Positions 45,890-59,026 of a stretch of 64,000 bases of DNA are shown piece by piece; positions within the stretch are counted from its first letter, which is position 1; each line of letters begins with the position of its first letter. Under the pieces are notes generated by a model. That model was not told the DNA's origin. It did no database searches and saw only the letters and a program-made list of their open reading frames with translations. The stretch covers positions 16,176,253 to 16,240,252 of the forward strand of contig NC_085876.1 in assembly GCF_034702125.1 (NCBI RefSeq), in the 5' to 3' direction. Source of the stretch: Engraulis encrasicolus (Eukaryota; Chordata; Actinopteri; Clupeiformes; Engraulidae). A program made the position numbers and the translations under genes.

Positions 45890-46862
45890 CCCTGCTGTGT
45901 CATGACTGCAGATTTACTTCTCTATTTCAACCATTTTATTTTTCTCAATCCATCAGGAGTGAAGGAGGAAAGAAAAGAGAGCAGGAAGGAGGACAGAGGA
46001 AGAGAAGAGAGGGAGGACGGGAATGACGGTGGAGCAAGAGAAGGAACGAGGGAGAGAAAGAGAGGGAAGGAGAGAGTGAGAGAAGAAGGATGGAGGATTT
46101 CATTGGTGTCCTGTGGGAGTCTCAACTGATGTTCTTTTTCATTAGTCTCTCAGATTAACACACACATACACACAGGCGCGCACGCATGCACACACACGCA
46201 CAAACTCACATATACACATAGGCCTACACTCACAGAAACACACACACGTACGCACACACACTTCCACCCCAACCCCTAGCGTGTCTGTTTTTCAGTTTTC
46301 TACTTCTGTGCTGCAACATACAATTGATTTATTCGTTTTTCCTTTCCTTTCTATTTCTCGTTCTCTTTCTGCTTCATTTACTCGCCACCTTAATCCCTCT
46401 CTCTATCCTTCTCACGACTTCCATTGTCCTTGTCTTTCACCTTCCTCTGCTTTCCATTGTTCACTCCGTTTTCCTTGCATACAGACACAAACATAGAAAC
46501 ACAAATGCACAAACACACACGCACCCACACACACACATACACACACACACACACACACATACACAGACAGCGAGAGACCCACACACACTCTTGCTGTTGG
46601 GCTTATGTCGGATTAATGTGAACTTAAAAGGAATTGAAATTGCCATTTTGTGGGCTGTGTGCTTGGAGGTTCAATAAAATACCCCCATTGCAGAGGTAAT
46701 GGTAAAAGTGTGTGTAAAATAACCACAAAGACCTGTTTACAACAGAGGCTGGGTCAAAAATCAATGATTCAGACATCATGCACAAGGCCTACATGAGGAA
46801 GGTGTTACATTGTTTGGTTACCTTACCTCCATACTACACTATGTAGTAAAGGAATAATGGTT
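45890..46862. other. Purine-rich and CA-rich non-coding DNA
   Basis: GA-rich stretch 45960-46095, CA-rich stretches 46158-46265 and 46490-46570, CT-rich text between. No gene. Confidence 0.5.
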
Positions 46863-47150
46863 ACAATTTATCTGACGCCGGCGTCATATGTATGACATAA
46901 CAGTGTCGTACTAGTGTCATAATAGTGTCATGACACAGTCATGATCAAGTCATAAACATAATGTAAATGTCATAAACGTTTCATGGTCATGAAAAGTTGA
47001 CATTGTTAGGGCTGTCTTTACCATAACCGAATGTCACTTAATGACGTGGTCATACAGTATTTATGACATTGACATAATGTTTATGACTGCGTTACAACAC
47101 TGTTATGACACTGTTATGTCACCCGTATGACGCCGGCGTCAAGTAAAGTC
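46863..47150. mobile_element. MITE with GACGCCGGCGTC ends
   Basis: Both ends carry the palindrome GACGCCGGCGTC followed by tandem GACATAACAGTGTCATAA-type motifs, in inverse orientation. The arms are about 130 bp. Repeated ATGAC/GTCAT motifs fill the element. TSD not resolved. Confidence 0.75.
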
Positions 47151-47229
47151 TTATCTGAATATTTAGTGTATTGCATCCCACCCCTCAGGTGGTAGGTTTC
47201 AAATGTATGCTTGCAAAATCTTTTCAAAA

Positions 47230-47385
47230 AAGTGTGTGCTATACTAAGTCATACGTGTGACATAACAGTGCCATAACAGTGTTGTAATGCAGTCATACAT
47301 GTGTCATAAACATTATGTTAATGTCATAAACATTGTATGCCAATGTCATTAAGTGCCATTGATGGTAAAGAGGTATGGATGTTTT
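47230..47385. mobile_element. Partial copy of the same MITE
   Basis: GTGACATAACAGTGCCATAA and TCATAAACATTATGT match one arm of the neighbour at 46863-47150. The other end is missing. Confidence 0.65.
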
Positions 47386-47899
47386 ATCTCCTCTGAGATT
47401 AAAGCACTAAACAGCACATACTGTAAGCTCTACTTGTAGGGCTTAGCCATCTTTTATCTGTTCATCCACTTATTTATTGAATTTGTCTGGAGCATCTGCC
47501 TGCTTGTCATTTCCTGATTTGTTGGCCTTATTTTTGTTTTGTTACTGTCTTATGTCACTGTCGTTACTACTGTGTTGCTGGGGGGCGCTGTGATGATGGT
47601 GATGATGGTGGTGGTGGTAGGGATGGTGTTGATGATGACTGATGACTAATGATGACAATGCTAAGCTGCTGTGACTCCCTCTTTTTTTTATTTTTTAACC
47701 TTTAAACCTAGGCTATTTATTATTTTCTAGCCCCCCCTCTTCCTCTGATGATGCTGCTAATGCACTTTTTACCAATGGACTTTTTACTTATGTACTTATT
47801 TTTAACAGAAATATTTCATTTTTCTATAACATCTCTATGTCTATCTATTTTATATACTTTTTAATCCTCCTGGTCCCGTGTCTGTATGTGTGCCGTCTG
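47386..47899. other. No gene; GATGAT-rich stretch
   Basis: A GATGATG/GGTGGT simple-repeat zone lies at 47590-47660; otherwise unassigned. Part may belong to the retroposon whose tail follows. Confidence 0.4.
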
Positions 47900-47996
47900 C
47901 TTTTTGCACATCTGTATGTACTGTATGTTACTGCTGCAACAAATGAATTTCCCCATTGTGGGATAATAAAAGGCATACTTATCTTATCTTATGAAT
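47900..47996 (+). mobile_element. Retroposon 3' tail
   Basis: AATTTCCCCATTGTGGGATA followed by ATAAAAGGCATACTT and TTATC repeats is a common 3' end of fish non-LTR retroposons. The upstream part is not identifiable. Confidence 0.5.
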
Positions 47997-48197
47997 GTTG
48001 CAATACATTTTTTTCCTCTGAGTGTGTGCACGTCTGTGTGTGTGACAGAGAGTGTGTGTCTGAGAGTGTGAGACATGTGTTGGGACATTGCATTATTCAG
48101 TTAAGTTTTTCTCTTTTTTATTAATTCCATGGCTCCCTTCATCTGACGACATAAAACAGCATTTTATTAGGAATCATCTTGTCTCTGCTCACCAATG

Positions 48198-48234
<37 letters not shown>
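48198..48234. repeat. (CT)n microsatellite
   Basis: Pure CT run of about 36 bp. Confidence 0.95.
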
Positions 48235-48236
<2 letters not shown>

Positions 48237-48426
48237 CACATCTCACACAGAGGACTCTCTCTGCTGGAGAAATCAAGAGTGTTCTAGTGCAATTATTGCA
48301 CAAGTGAAGGCAGTCAGGGGATGACGACAGACGCGTGACGCAAATAAAACACACACTTTGTGATGATGTCTAGGACTCAAACCACACAGTGGGTAGGGGT
48401 AGGGTTAGGGGTGATCTGATAATCTT

Positions 48427-48594
48427 TTTTTTTTTTACTTTTTATTTATTATACAGTAGTATAGTGAAGATGGTGACAGGAAGCGAGTAGGGAGAGAAAG
48501 ACGGGGAAGGGCCAGCAAAGGACCCGAGCTGGGAATCGAACCCAGGTTGGTCGCATAGTAGACGAGTGCCCTACCGTTAGGCTACGGAAGGGCC
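48427..48594 (-). mobile_element. tRNA-derived SINE
   Basis: On the minus strand it starts GGGCCCTTCCGTAGCC, has an A-box-like TAGCCTAACGGTAG and a B-box GGTTCGATTCC, then a tRNA-unrelated body and a poly-A tail (T-run 48424-48437). It is flanked by a 13-bp TSD, CTGATAATCTTTT, at 48416-48428 and 48595-48607, which overlaps the tail. Transcription by Pol III from the internal boxes is expected for the family. Confidence 0.9.
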
Positions 48595-48607
48595 CTGATA
48601 ATCTTTT

Positions 48608-48960
48608 CTGCTGTCCTCACCACCCTCTGCAGCAACTTCTTGTCTGCAGCTAGACAGCTGCCGTGCCAGAGACGCTGATGGTCGTCAGGATGCTCTCAAT
48701 GGTGCAGTGGAGATGTGGGGAGGCTCTTCTCATCCTTCGCAGGAAGTGGAGTCGTGTCCTGACAAGGGTGATGGTGTTGGTAGTCTATGAGAGGTCATCT
48801 CTGATGTGCTGAACTTTGTGCTTTTCACAGATTCCACTGCACTGTCATTGATGATAAGTGTGATGTGTGTTGTTTTTTTCCTCCTCAAGTCCACAGTCAT
48901 TTATTTTGTTTTGTCGACGTTGAGAAGCAGATTGTTCCACATGAACTTTATCATTCACCG
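48608..48960 (-). pseudogene. Non-LTR reverse transcriptase fragment
   Basis: Minus-strand pieces in different frames read LNVDKTK, TVDLRRKKTTHITLIINDSA and RLHFLRRMRRASPHLHCTIE. These resemble the region after the RT catalytic core in fish LINEs. The SINE inserted at its downstream end. Broken by frameshifts and a stop. Confidence 0.6.
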
Positions 48961-49479
48961 GCCACTGTGGCTAGTGGTTTTCCTGACTTATTAGCCATTC
49001 AACTATTCTACTAGCCACAAATTTCATGTCGTTTTTTTTTTTTATCATGATACTGTACAACTAACCTCAGAAGATGATGTGCTACAGCAAGAAGATGAGT
49101 GCATAGCCTTCTACATGGGAATAAATCAAACAAATAGAAACTGAGTAACTGAGCTTTGCTTGAACTTAAATACAAACAATTCATGCATAAGGGTAAAACA
49201 ACAGAATATAGGTTACTCTGTTGTGTCATACTAAGGAATAGGCTACCTTCCAAATTGGAGAGAGAGATAGAGATAGAGAGAGAGATATGGCCAGGGCTTA
49301 TCCTTCATTCTTATCTACATATTTATCTCTTCCACTCTGTTATCTTCTGCATAACATGCATAACATGCATCATCTTCTGCACCTGCCATTTGTATAGCGA
49401 CAATTAAGGCCTCTAATTCTACTACATACCCGGCCCAGCTTAATGCACCACACAATGCCCATGCCCTTGAATGCTTTAA

Positions 49480-49833
49480 AGGGACACTGTGCAGGAAATG
49501 GTCAAAAAAGGTACTGCAACTATGCTGCTCATTGAAACTGGGCTGCCTATTGCCAAATTTGATCTTTACATGAAAGTTTACTAATAAACAAATATGTTCT
49601 AGTACGGTCCAAGTACAGTGTTTTTTGCTGCTAAAAATGGCTATTGTTGGAAATTCAAAATGGCGGACCATGGAGAAGATCCCCCTTTTCAGGTATGAAA
49701 AGTGCAATTTGTCATAATGAAGGCCTACTTAGAATTTGATGCTGGTGGTAAGTATTCATGAAACAGGTAACATTAGTGAATGGGCAGCATGAATTCTGGA
49801 AATAAACAACTAAGAATCTCACACAGTGTCCCT
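49480..49833. mobile_element. MITE with AGGGACACTGTG ends, TTAA target
   Basis: Ends AGGGACACTGTGCAGG / ACACAGTGTCCCT lie between TTAA at 49476-49479 and 49834-49837, giving a piggyBac-like TSD. The target reads TTTAAA on both sides. The interior has AACTATGCTGCTCATTGAAA, shared with fragments near 24330 and 44690. Confidence 0.75.
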
Positions 49834-49839
49834 TTAAAG

Positions 49840-50145
49840 CAGTATTTCTCAAACCTTTTCAGACCGAGGACCACTTTGTCCCCCCAAATATGTTCAGGGA
49901 CCACCTGTCAACTGAATTGACGGTCGATGGATGCTAATTTGACACTGCTAATTTCAAAACAGATCACTTACTTTTTATTCACATTATAAGCCTGTGGTGA
50001 AAATAAGACTTCAGCTATGTTATGTTTGTAATTATGTACAAATATAGCCTACTGTTACCTTGGAAAAATAGAAATCCCCTCGCGGACCACCTGAGCTCTG
50101 TCACGGATCACCAGTGGTCCTCAGACCACACTTTAAGACTCACTG
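49840..50145. mobile_element. hAT MITE (306 bp)
   Basis: Ends CAGTATTTCTCAAACC / TTTAAGACTCACTG. Perfect TSD CTTTAAAG at 49832-49839 and 50146-50153. It landed exactly on the TTAA border of the preceding MITE. Confidence 0.9.
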
Positions 50146-50497
50146 CTTTAAAGCCACACTGTGCAACACTTTCAAGGTCAATCGATCATTTGTTGTATGT
50201 CTGTACATGCTTGAATGGCTTATTATAAGGCAAAAGACTGATCTCTCTGCCATTACACTGGCATGTGAAGGAAAAGGAAAAACACACTTTCAAATTCACT
50301 TGTAAAAACCCCACACAGAAAAAAAGTTGTAGTAGCCTATGTAATTAATAATGTCCTTGGTTTGATTGGCTACGGTAGATTTATTAACAGACTTGTTTTA
50401 TTTTCATTTCAAGAGTAGCAATGACCATGGTTTGAATGCCTAGCTTTAATTAAGATCCAAGTTTGATTTTTTTTCTGTGTGACACTGCACAGTCTGC
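50146..50497. other. MITE-derived sequence
   Basis: CTTTAAAGCCACACTGTGCA at the left and GTGTGACACTGCACAG at about 50478-50493 form a weak inverted pair, suggesting another member of the TTTAAAG...CACTGTGCA family. Boundaries uncertain. Confidence 0.45.
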
Positions 50498-50912
50498 TTA
50501 GAGGAACAGTCCAACTCATTTCAGGAAATGGCTCATATGTAGTTAAGCCCTGAAAAAATGTGAGAAGGATTTTATTCTATGTGTTTGCATTGCCTAGTTT
50601 AGTATAGCCATAGGCCTATTAAGCGTAATAATGGAAGACAAAATAAAACATCATCAAATGTTCTTATAAAACACTTGAAAATGAATGTAAAATTCACCAG
50701 AGTGCAAAACGGCAATTTAATTCCGTCCAGTGATCACTTGAGGCTTGATGCTAAAGTTACCATCTACTTCCAGTGATTATGCTAAGCTAAGCTAATAATT
50801 CTATTTCTAACAAATCTAAGTACTGAACAGAAAATTATACGCACATTCATGTGCCATAAAATGAAATACTGCAAATATGTGAAAATCAAAAAGAGGTGGA
50901 CTGTTCCTTTAA
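50498..50912. mobile_element. MITE with GGAACAGTCCA ends
   Basis: Left GAGGAACAGTCCAACTC and inverted right AAAGGAACAGTCCACCTC. TTAG (50498-50501) and TTAA (50909-50912) border it, probably a mutated TTAA duplication. Confidence 0.7.
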
Positions 50913-52190
50913 TAATTTGTCATTCTGTCATGTGTTCTAAAATTCAATAGCCTATTATGTTTCCAACTGTTGATTAATACACAGTGAAGGCGTAATTGAG
51001 TGAATATTCAGGTTCCACCATGTAAGGTGGAAGTTAATTGGTATTGCTGATGTAAAAGCTTCATAATTGCTGTGTGAACACTTCAACATTAGTTGCTCTG
51101 CTTGACTGCATTCACAGTATCACCATGAGTCTTGTATAAATACAAAAAATGTCTGTAAATAGTCTCTCTTATCTTCTTTTTCTTGTCAGAGTTCACAGTT
51201 CTGTTCCCCTTAGACTACAAAGTAAAACTTTTTATAAATAAGTTTGCTTTTCCTTTATGACCTCTTAATAACTGAGAAATTTGCCTTCAAAATTACTTCT
51301 GGGTCCAGTAGCCACAAGGGATAATTTCTCCAAGTCCCTGCGATATAACGACATCACACATGTTGATTGCTGCTGAAATTGGTAATAAACAATACACTTT
51401 TGTTTGCTGAGCAACAAAAACAACAAATAAGAAAAAGGGAAGCCACGAGAAAAGAACAAAAGGGTTGTGTCTTCAGAGATGTGTTGTGCAGTGCTGCAAG
51501 GGAGATTGTTTTTGTAGGCAGTGGCTGTGTGTTGTGTGACAGGGCAAGGTGCTTCATGTACGATAAGCAAAATCTCATTTGCAGTTTGCCACAGTTTGCC
51601 ATTTTCACACTTTCTTGCAGATGAGTGCAGTTCTGTCCCCGCCCCTTTGGAATCTTTGTGTAGTTGAAGCAAATTCTAGAACATTCTGCTTTCTCTGCAA
51701 ATTGCCTCCTAAGCACATGCATTACCACTTTTAGAGTAGACATTCCAGCTATTAATACCGCAACACTATTAAGATATGCAAATATTCCTATTCACATTTG
51801 TACATTACACCCTGCAGGGGATACTTGAGCTGTCACCTTTCCGCATAAAATACTGTAGCTAATCATGGGCTTCAAAAACATATTATGTATTAAAAAATGT
51901 AATACTTTCAAAAAAAGTATAGTTTTCGATAAGCCAGCACCTACCTACTGCACTGACAAATTAAAGTCCTGAACTCAGGTAACCCCCCCTCCAAAAACAC
52001 ACACACACATGCACCCATGCACGAACGCACACCCATACCCGTCATCTTTTTCTGATGCGTCTGTCATGGTAAGTACGGTAGGCTAGGTGTTAGCATGTCA
52101 GGCAGTGCAGCTGTGGGCTAACGAGGACTCGTGGTGCTAATTAGTCTGATCAGTGCAGCTCTCCCTGAGGAGTCAATTCTCTCCACTCAT
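50913..52190. other. No gene recognised
   Basis: AT-rich non-coding sequence. Open readings on both strands near 51270-51740 have no family features and overlap each other. Confidence 0.4.
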
Positions 52191-52455
52191 TACCACCTCC
52201 TCCTCTTCGTCGTCGTCGTCCTCCTCCTCCTCCACTCTCCTCCTCCTCCTCTTCCTAATCTTCCTCTTCCTCTCCCTGAGTCAGCTCTCTCCACTCATTA
52301 CTACCTCCTGTCTACTCCTCCCTCCTCTTCTTCCTCTTCCTAAGGAGTCACTCTTTCCACTCATTACCACCTCTTCTTCGTCCTCCTCCTCCACCACTCT
52401 CCTCCTCCTCCTCCTCTTCGTCCTCCTCCTCCTCTTCCTCCTCTTCTCCCTGAGT
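52191..52455. repeat. (TCC)n/(CTCCTC)n imperfect repeat
   Basis: Interrupted CTC/TCC/TTCCTC repeats. A module CTCTCCACTCATTAC recurs about 4 times (near 52178, 52286, 52357 and 52460), spaced about 70-110 bp, so the tract is a higher-order repeat. Confidence 0.8.
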
Positions 52456-52834
52456 CAACTCTCTCCACTCATTACCTCCTTCTGTAGTCCTTCCTCCTTT
52501 GCCTTCCCTTCCTTTTCCAGTCCCATTTGGTGCTTTCCCCTAATGGAATGGCGTGTGTGTGTGTGGTGTGTGCACGCGTCCTCGTGATGGAGCAGCTGCA
52601 AGCACTTAGTTACCACTGCTATGCAACTACTTACAACTGTGCCACCAGTAGGACGCGCACTCACTCAGACACACACACGCTCATTCTCCCACGCTCCCGC
52701 TCGCTCTGCGTTTGCTGTCTCTCTTCACTCGCTCAGCTGTAGCCAGCACCCCTATCTGCTACTTCCTGCTGTGTGCATGAGTAAGGAGTGAGTGAGTGGT
52801 GTGTCCATGTGCTAACGGCTGTCTGTGGTGCGGA

Positions 52835-53064
52835 CAGGGCTGGACTGGCCATCTGGCCTACCGGGCATTTCCCGTCGGGCCCTGCACCCTTGTGGGCCCC
52901 TATTTTCAGAAAAGTTCATATTTTTAAAAAAATGTTTACATTTATGAAAATAGGGGTCCACGAGGGTGCGGGGCCCACCGGTGAGTCAGTTCTGCGCCGC
53001 TAATAATGAGGGGCCCCTTTAAGCCAAAAGTGCCCTGGCCCTATTTCTACCCAGTCCAGCCCTG
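52835..53064. mobile_element. hAT-like MITE (230 bp)
   Basis: Ends CAGGGCTGGACTGGCC / CCAGTCCAGCCCTG. TIRs are clear but no TSD is visible. Confidence 0.75.
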
Positions 53065-53686
53065 ATATAAGGGGGAGCTGAACACTGAGGTGGTAATAGA
53101 ACAATTTCACACTGCAGCCGATGCCCTGCAGTGCCTATCTCAACGCTTTTGCCCCCCACCCCTTTCCGCCCTCTCTCTCACACAGACACCATAGCATGTT
53201 TCAAACTTCAAGTTTCAATAGGTTTATTGGCATTGCTTTTTTCATTGTATTGTCAGATTTGTCATACAAGACAACAAAATGATGTGCGGAACAACATAAC
53301 ACCATAGTTTTCAAGTAGTATGTAGTAAAAGTGTTTGCCTCCTCCAACCTCCACCCCCGCCTTAAATGAATAAGTAAAATATGTAAGGTTTCCATCTATT
53401 CAAGTGCTGTTTAAATTATAAAGATTAATATTCGCCGAAAGTACCTGAGATCTGCAAACATGTGATTTTCATCCATGGTGTGCAAAGATTTAAAGAGGAG
53501 AGAAAATCCAGTTTCATTCCAGAGCCAGCCAATGGACAGATAATTTGATTGACCCTAGTTGATTAAGCTTCTCTTTCTGTCCCTCTGTCTCGCCCTCTCT
53601 CTCCTTTTGTCCTCTCTCTCTCTCTCTCTCCGTCACACACACACCCTTTCCTTCCTCTCTTGCCTGATTTTCTCTTCTTTTCTTCC
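53065..53686. other. No gene recognised
   Basis: Non-coding; CT-rich at 53570-53660. Confidence 0.4.
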
Positions 53687-54420
53687 TAGCAGAACTTCAC
53701 GCCACAGGCTTACATTTCTACCATAGAAGACTCGATACAGGGAGCCAACATTTCTCTTTGGCGCAGGTCCCCGACCTGCTGCATATAATTTGTAAAACGG
53801 GGGGCTCATATCCTGCCGATGATGAGGCAGGGGGCAAAGCCTACCCCATTACAGGACAGGGACCAACTGGTGACGGTAATTCATGGGGATAAGGCTGAGA
53901 GAGGCTGAAGCGGACCAGGGAACCAGGACATCGGGAGACAGAGGTTGAAGGAGATGGGGTCCAAGGAGACGGAGGTTGCAGGAGATGTGGTCCAAGGAGA
54001 CAGAGGCTGCAGGAGATGGGGTCCAAGGAGACGGAGGTTGCAGGAGATGTGGTCCAATGAGACAGAGGTTGAAGGAGATGGGGTCCAAGGAGACGGAGGT
54101 TGAAGGAGATGGGCTCCAAGGAGACGGAGGTTGAAGGAGATGGGCTCCAAGGAGACGGAGGTTGAAGGAGATGGAGGTTGAAGGGGATGGAGGTGGGGCG
54201 TCGCTGTCTGCTTAGCAAACGAGGAGCAAAGAGCGGAAACAGACAAAGAGTTTTAAAACCAAGGTGTAGACATTCTATTGGCTGAAAGATGAGGATAGGC
54301 GAGTGACGTGGCGGGACTCCCCGTCCGGGAGCTGTGATTGGATAATTAAGGGCAGTGATGAGAGTGAGGTACCGTCTCGTCTTCCTAGCAGAACTTAACG
54401 CCACAGGCTTACATTTCTCT
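53687..54420. repeat. Direct repeats flanking a ~700-bp segment
   Basis: TTCCTAGCAGAACTTCACGC...TTACATTTCT at 53687-53728 recurs with one change at about 54385-54424. The segment between contains a minisatellite. Confidence 0.75.
53935..54185. repeat. 31-bp minisatellite
   Basis: About 8 imperfect copies of GGTCCAAGGAGACGGAGG + TTGAAGGAGATGG, period 31 bp. As 31 is not a multiple of 3 the reading frame rotates, and the long open readings on the minus strand are products of the repeat. Confidence 0.9.
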
Positions 54421-54854
54421 CCCCTTTCACCTCTGTCTGTCTCTGCATCTCTACCTCCTCTCCCTGGTTGTGTCTAATGGAGATCGATTGGGCCACCGCC
54501 TTTATTAATGGCTGCTACATGGGGGTGGGATGCCTTCACTGCTGTCTCCATATTGATGGGCAGGGCCCTGTCTGGCACGCTTGCCCTCCCTGTCTTTGTT
54601 GCCCTGCTCTTTCTCCTCTGAACATTGCCCATTCTGCACCACACCACACCACAACACAGTGCACTATACAATGCCAATCCACTCCACACTGCACTTTATC
54701 CTTTTCCTCCTCTCCTATTCCTCCCTTCATTTCTCCACTTTCCTCTTCTGCCTCCCTACACCATAGCGCACCCCCTCCCCCCCCATCCCTGTTCCTCTGT
54801 TCCTCTGCTCACCTCCTCCTCTCTCTGCTCCTGCTCTCCTCTACTCTACTCTTC

Positions 54855-54861
54855 ACACACA

Positions 54862-54918
<57 letters not shown>

Positions 54919-54940
54919 ACACACACACACACACACAAAC
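54855..54940. repeat. (CA)n microsatellite
   Basis: CA tract of about 85 bp with two CATA interruptions. Confidence 0.95.
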
Positions 54941-55118
54941 ACGCACCGTGTTCAGCTGTGACTTCAGTTGTTTTTTTTGCCATGTGCACCTTTCAAGATG
55001 AAACGTACCCTTGTGTCTTTTTCATTCATGTATTTATATCCAGACTTTTCATCTAATTTGCTGCTGTATCCTCAGTAGCAGCTGTTCTTGGCCATGTGTG
55101 TGTGTGTGTGTGTGTGGT

Positions 55119-56575
55119 CAGGGCCGGTTTTTAGCATAGGCCGGCTAGGCGGTCGCCTAGAGCGCCATGTGAAGAAGGGGCGCCGAAATGGCGCTCTCCT
55201 ATGCGTAATTTTGCGATATGAAGTTTTTTTATGAAGTCGCAATCAACAAAGACTGGCGAAAGCGCTCCTCACGGCAAAGCGCCCCTCAGCCAATAGTAAT
55301 ATCTCTTCCAACTGTCTCCGGGAAGTCTGTGAACCAATAAACAGACAGTTCTGAGAAAGGGGGCGGGACGAGTGACAGCGTGCGGTCTATTTTGAATTTG
55401 GAGACTCACTCGAGAGACAGAGGGGGCAAGCGCAAACAGTAGTGCTGCTCTGCCGGATGGAGATTATTATGTTCTCATTAAACCACTCATTGCATGATGC
55501 AGGAGTTTCAGAGGGTGTTTTGGAACTATGTGATTTAATCAGCAACCGTTTGTGATCATGGAAAGCCTAATAGTTATGAGGTTACTATTTGGAATTAGAG
55601 AGAAAAAGAGCTTTGTTTTTGATCAGAGAAATCGCTAGTTAGCATGCTAACATTAGCCAAGTATGCCAAGCAATGAAATCCAGTAGAGTGGCTGTTAGTA
55701 GCCTACTCACTACTCACTAACACCCACCTGATATCATAATACTTGCTTAGGTTGACAAGCAATGTAAAGTAAGACTGGTGCAATGTTTAAAACAATTTTA
55801 GCTGCCATATCTCCTTCCATCCACATGAATTACCTGCTTGTTGTAAGCTTAAAAAAAACATTAAATTCCAGACCAGAATGACATAGCCTACATTAATCAT
55901 GTAACAGAACCATGCACAGCAGACAAGTGAGGCTATTTACTATATTTTGTATATTATGAAATTCAATAGCGTGACAGCTCTTCTCCCTTTCTCTCACCCT
56001 GTCCCTCCAAACACATAGATAGCCCCCTTCTCATTCTCCTACTCACAAATGCACCACTATTTCCAGTCCAGAAATGAAATTGGTTTGGAAGACAGCACAA
56101 ATGTGTAGCTTATTAAAATTGTTATGCTGCCATGCTTTGTGATGCTGTAGATAGTGTAGATCAATGCAGACCTCCTTGGTAGGCTTATTGTCTACACATG
56201 CATTTTACATGCAAATGTACTGTATCACTCTCCTGGCATTTCAATTTCACGTTACAATTCAAACACATTGATAACCTCCCTCTCATCTGGGGTTGGGGGC
56301 CCCACCACCATCACATCCAACACACCACACAGTGAAGCTACTTTCATGCGACTCAATCTGATGTGTTGGTCGCCTGTCAAAAAGAACCACAAATCCATTT
56401 GATGAAAAACGGTTATTGTTCTTGATGCTATTTAGTTAAGCTTACTAAGGATATTAGTCTTGTGTTCTGTGAGGTATAAGAAAAGATTTTTTTTTTCTTT
56501 CAAAGGTAGGGGGGCGAGGGGGGGCGCCAGAAATCAAACTCGCCTAGGGCACCAAATAAGCCAGAACCGGCCCTG
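55119..56575. mobile_element. hAT-type element with CAGGGCCGG ends (1457 bp)
   Basis: Ends CAGGGCCGGTTTTTAG / AGAACCGGCCCTG. Perfect TSD TGTGTGGT at 55111-55118 and 56576-56583, in a GT tract. No coding region. The core (about 55200-56440) aligns in order with the outer parts of 35463-42929, for example CAATAGTAATAT, GTGAACCAAT and CATTGCATGATGC. Confidence 0.93.
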
Positions 56576-56639
56576 TGTGTGGTGTTCTTGGCCCTGTTTC
56601 TCTGCAGTGTTAAATAAACTGCTCTCTCTAAGTTAAACT

Positions 56640-56640
<1 letters not shown>

Positions 56641-56717
<77 letters not shown>
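56641..56717. repeat. (CT)n microsatellite
   Basis: Pure CT run of about 77 bp. Confidence 0.98.
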
Positions 56718-57551
<834 letters not shown>

Positions 57552-57854
57552 CCAGATTATGATTTTTTTGAAGGTAGGCTTGCTATAGCTTTTCCAGGCC
57601 GGTAAATGTTGTGTGAGACATACAGCATGTGTATTATAAGTGATGTGAGTGAGTGTGTGCGTGTGCCTGCCTGTGTGCGTGTGTACCTGCGTGCCTGCAT
57701 TAGACTGTGGGGGGCTGATTGGATGTAATTTTGGGATGTGCTGCTGCACTTAAGTGGTGTTGATAATCCCAGGGGATGTGGGGTGGATGATGTGATGGTG
57801 GGTCACCTTGACATATAAGAGTGAAGAGTAACTATTAAACCCCAGGGGTAACGG

Positions 57855-58105
57855 CAGTGGTGTAGTGGGGATTTTTTAAAGTGGGGGTACGCGGTTTTTG
57901 ACGTCATCAAACAATTAGGCACTTTATCATGTGAAAACTCCCTACTGTCATTCTCCGTTATCATCTGTTTGGCACATGACCTGCAGTACTGCTATGTGTG
58001 CATTCCTTTTTTGTATTCAAACATGGGCAGAAGCTTTTTGAAATCCCACCTCAGGAGAAGTGGGTGGACTGCATACCCCCGCATACCACGCCATCTACAC
58101 CCCTA
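57855..58105. mobile_element. hAT MITE (251 bp)
   Basis: Ends CAGTGGTGTAGTGGGG / CCATCTACACCCCTA. TSDs GGTAACGG (57847-57854) and GGTAACAG (58106-58113), one mismatch. Confidence 0.8.
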
Positions 58106-58114
58106 GGTAACAGC

Positions 58115-58116
<2 letters not shown>

Positions 58117-58171
<55 letters not shown>

Positions 58172-58183
58172 TCTCTCTCTCTC
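58117..58183. repeat. (CT)n microsatellite
   Basis: CT run of about 65 bp with one CC. Confidence 0.97.
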
Positions 58184-58539
58184 TGTCATGGCTGCTGTGT
58201 GTGACCTCCTCATGTCTTCTGCCTGCGTGTCCCAGTATATTCAGGCTCTACAGTACCATAGATGCTGACCTGCCGTATGGCCTCTCTGTAAGTCTGTCTG
58301 TCTCTCACTGCATCAGTACACTGGAGGCTGAAAAGAGGAGTGAGGAGGAGGAGGAGGAGAGGGGCAAAAGGCAGAGAGGAAGTTGTAGGAAAAGAGAGAG
58401 ATGAGGAAGATGAAAGTGTGAGTCCGTGTTTACGTGCGCGTGTGTGTGTGAGCGTGTGCATGTGCGTGTGTGTACTCTCCGCAAATGTCAGAAAGTCACT
58501 GCATTTAGCAGAGGATAGCACATGCACACATGCATCGCG

Positions 58540-59018
<479 letters not shown>

Positions 59019-59026
59019 GGTTAGAC

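Noticed and set aside
48541..48594. tRNA gene
   Set aside because: A and B boxes are present, but the poly-A tail, 13-bp TSD and non-tRNA body mark it as a SINE.
51265..51743. Overlapping open readings of 130-135 codons
   Set aside because: They overlap in different frames, lack recognisable motifs and show no splice or homology support.
53841..54404. 187-codon minus-strand open reading with Pro/Ser/Leu repeats
   Set aside because: It is produced by the 31-bp minisatellite, whose period rotates the frame; there is no domain or splice support.
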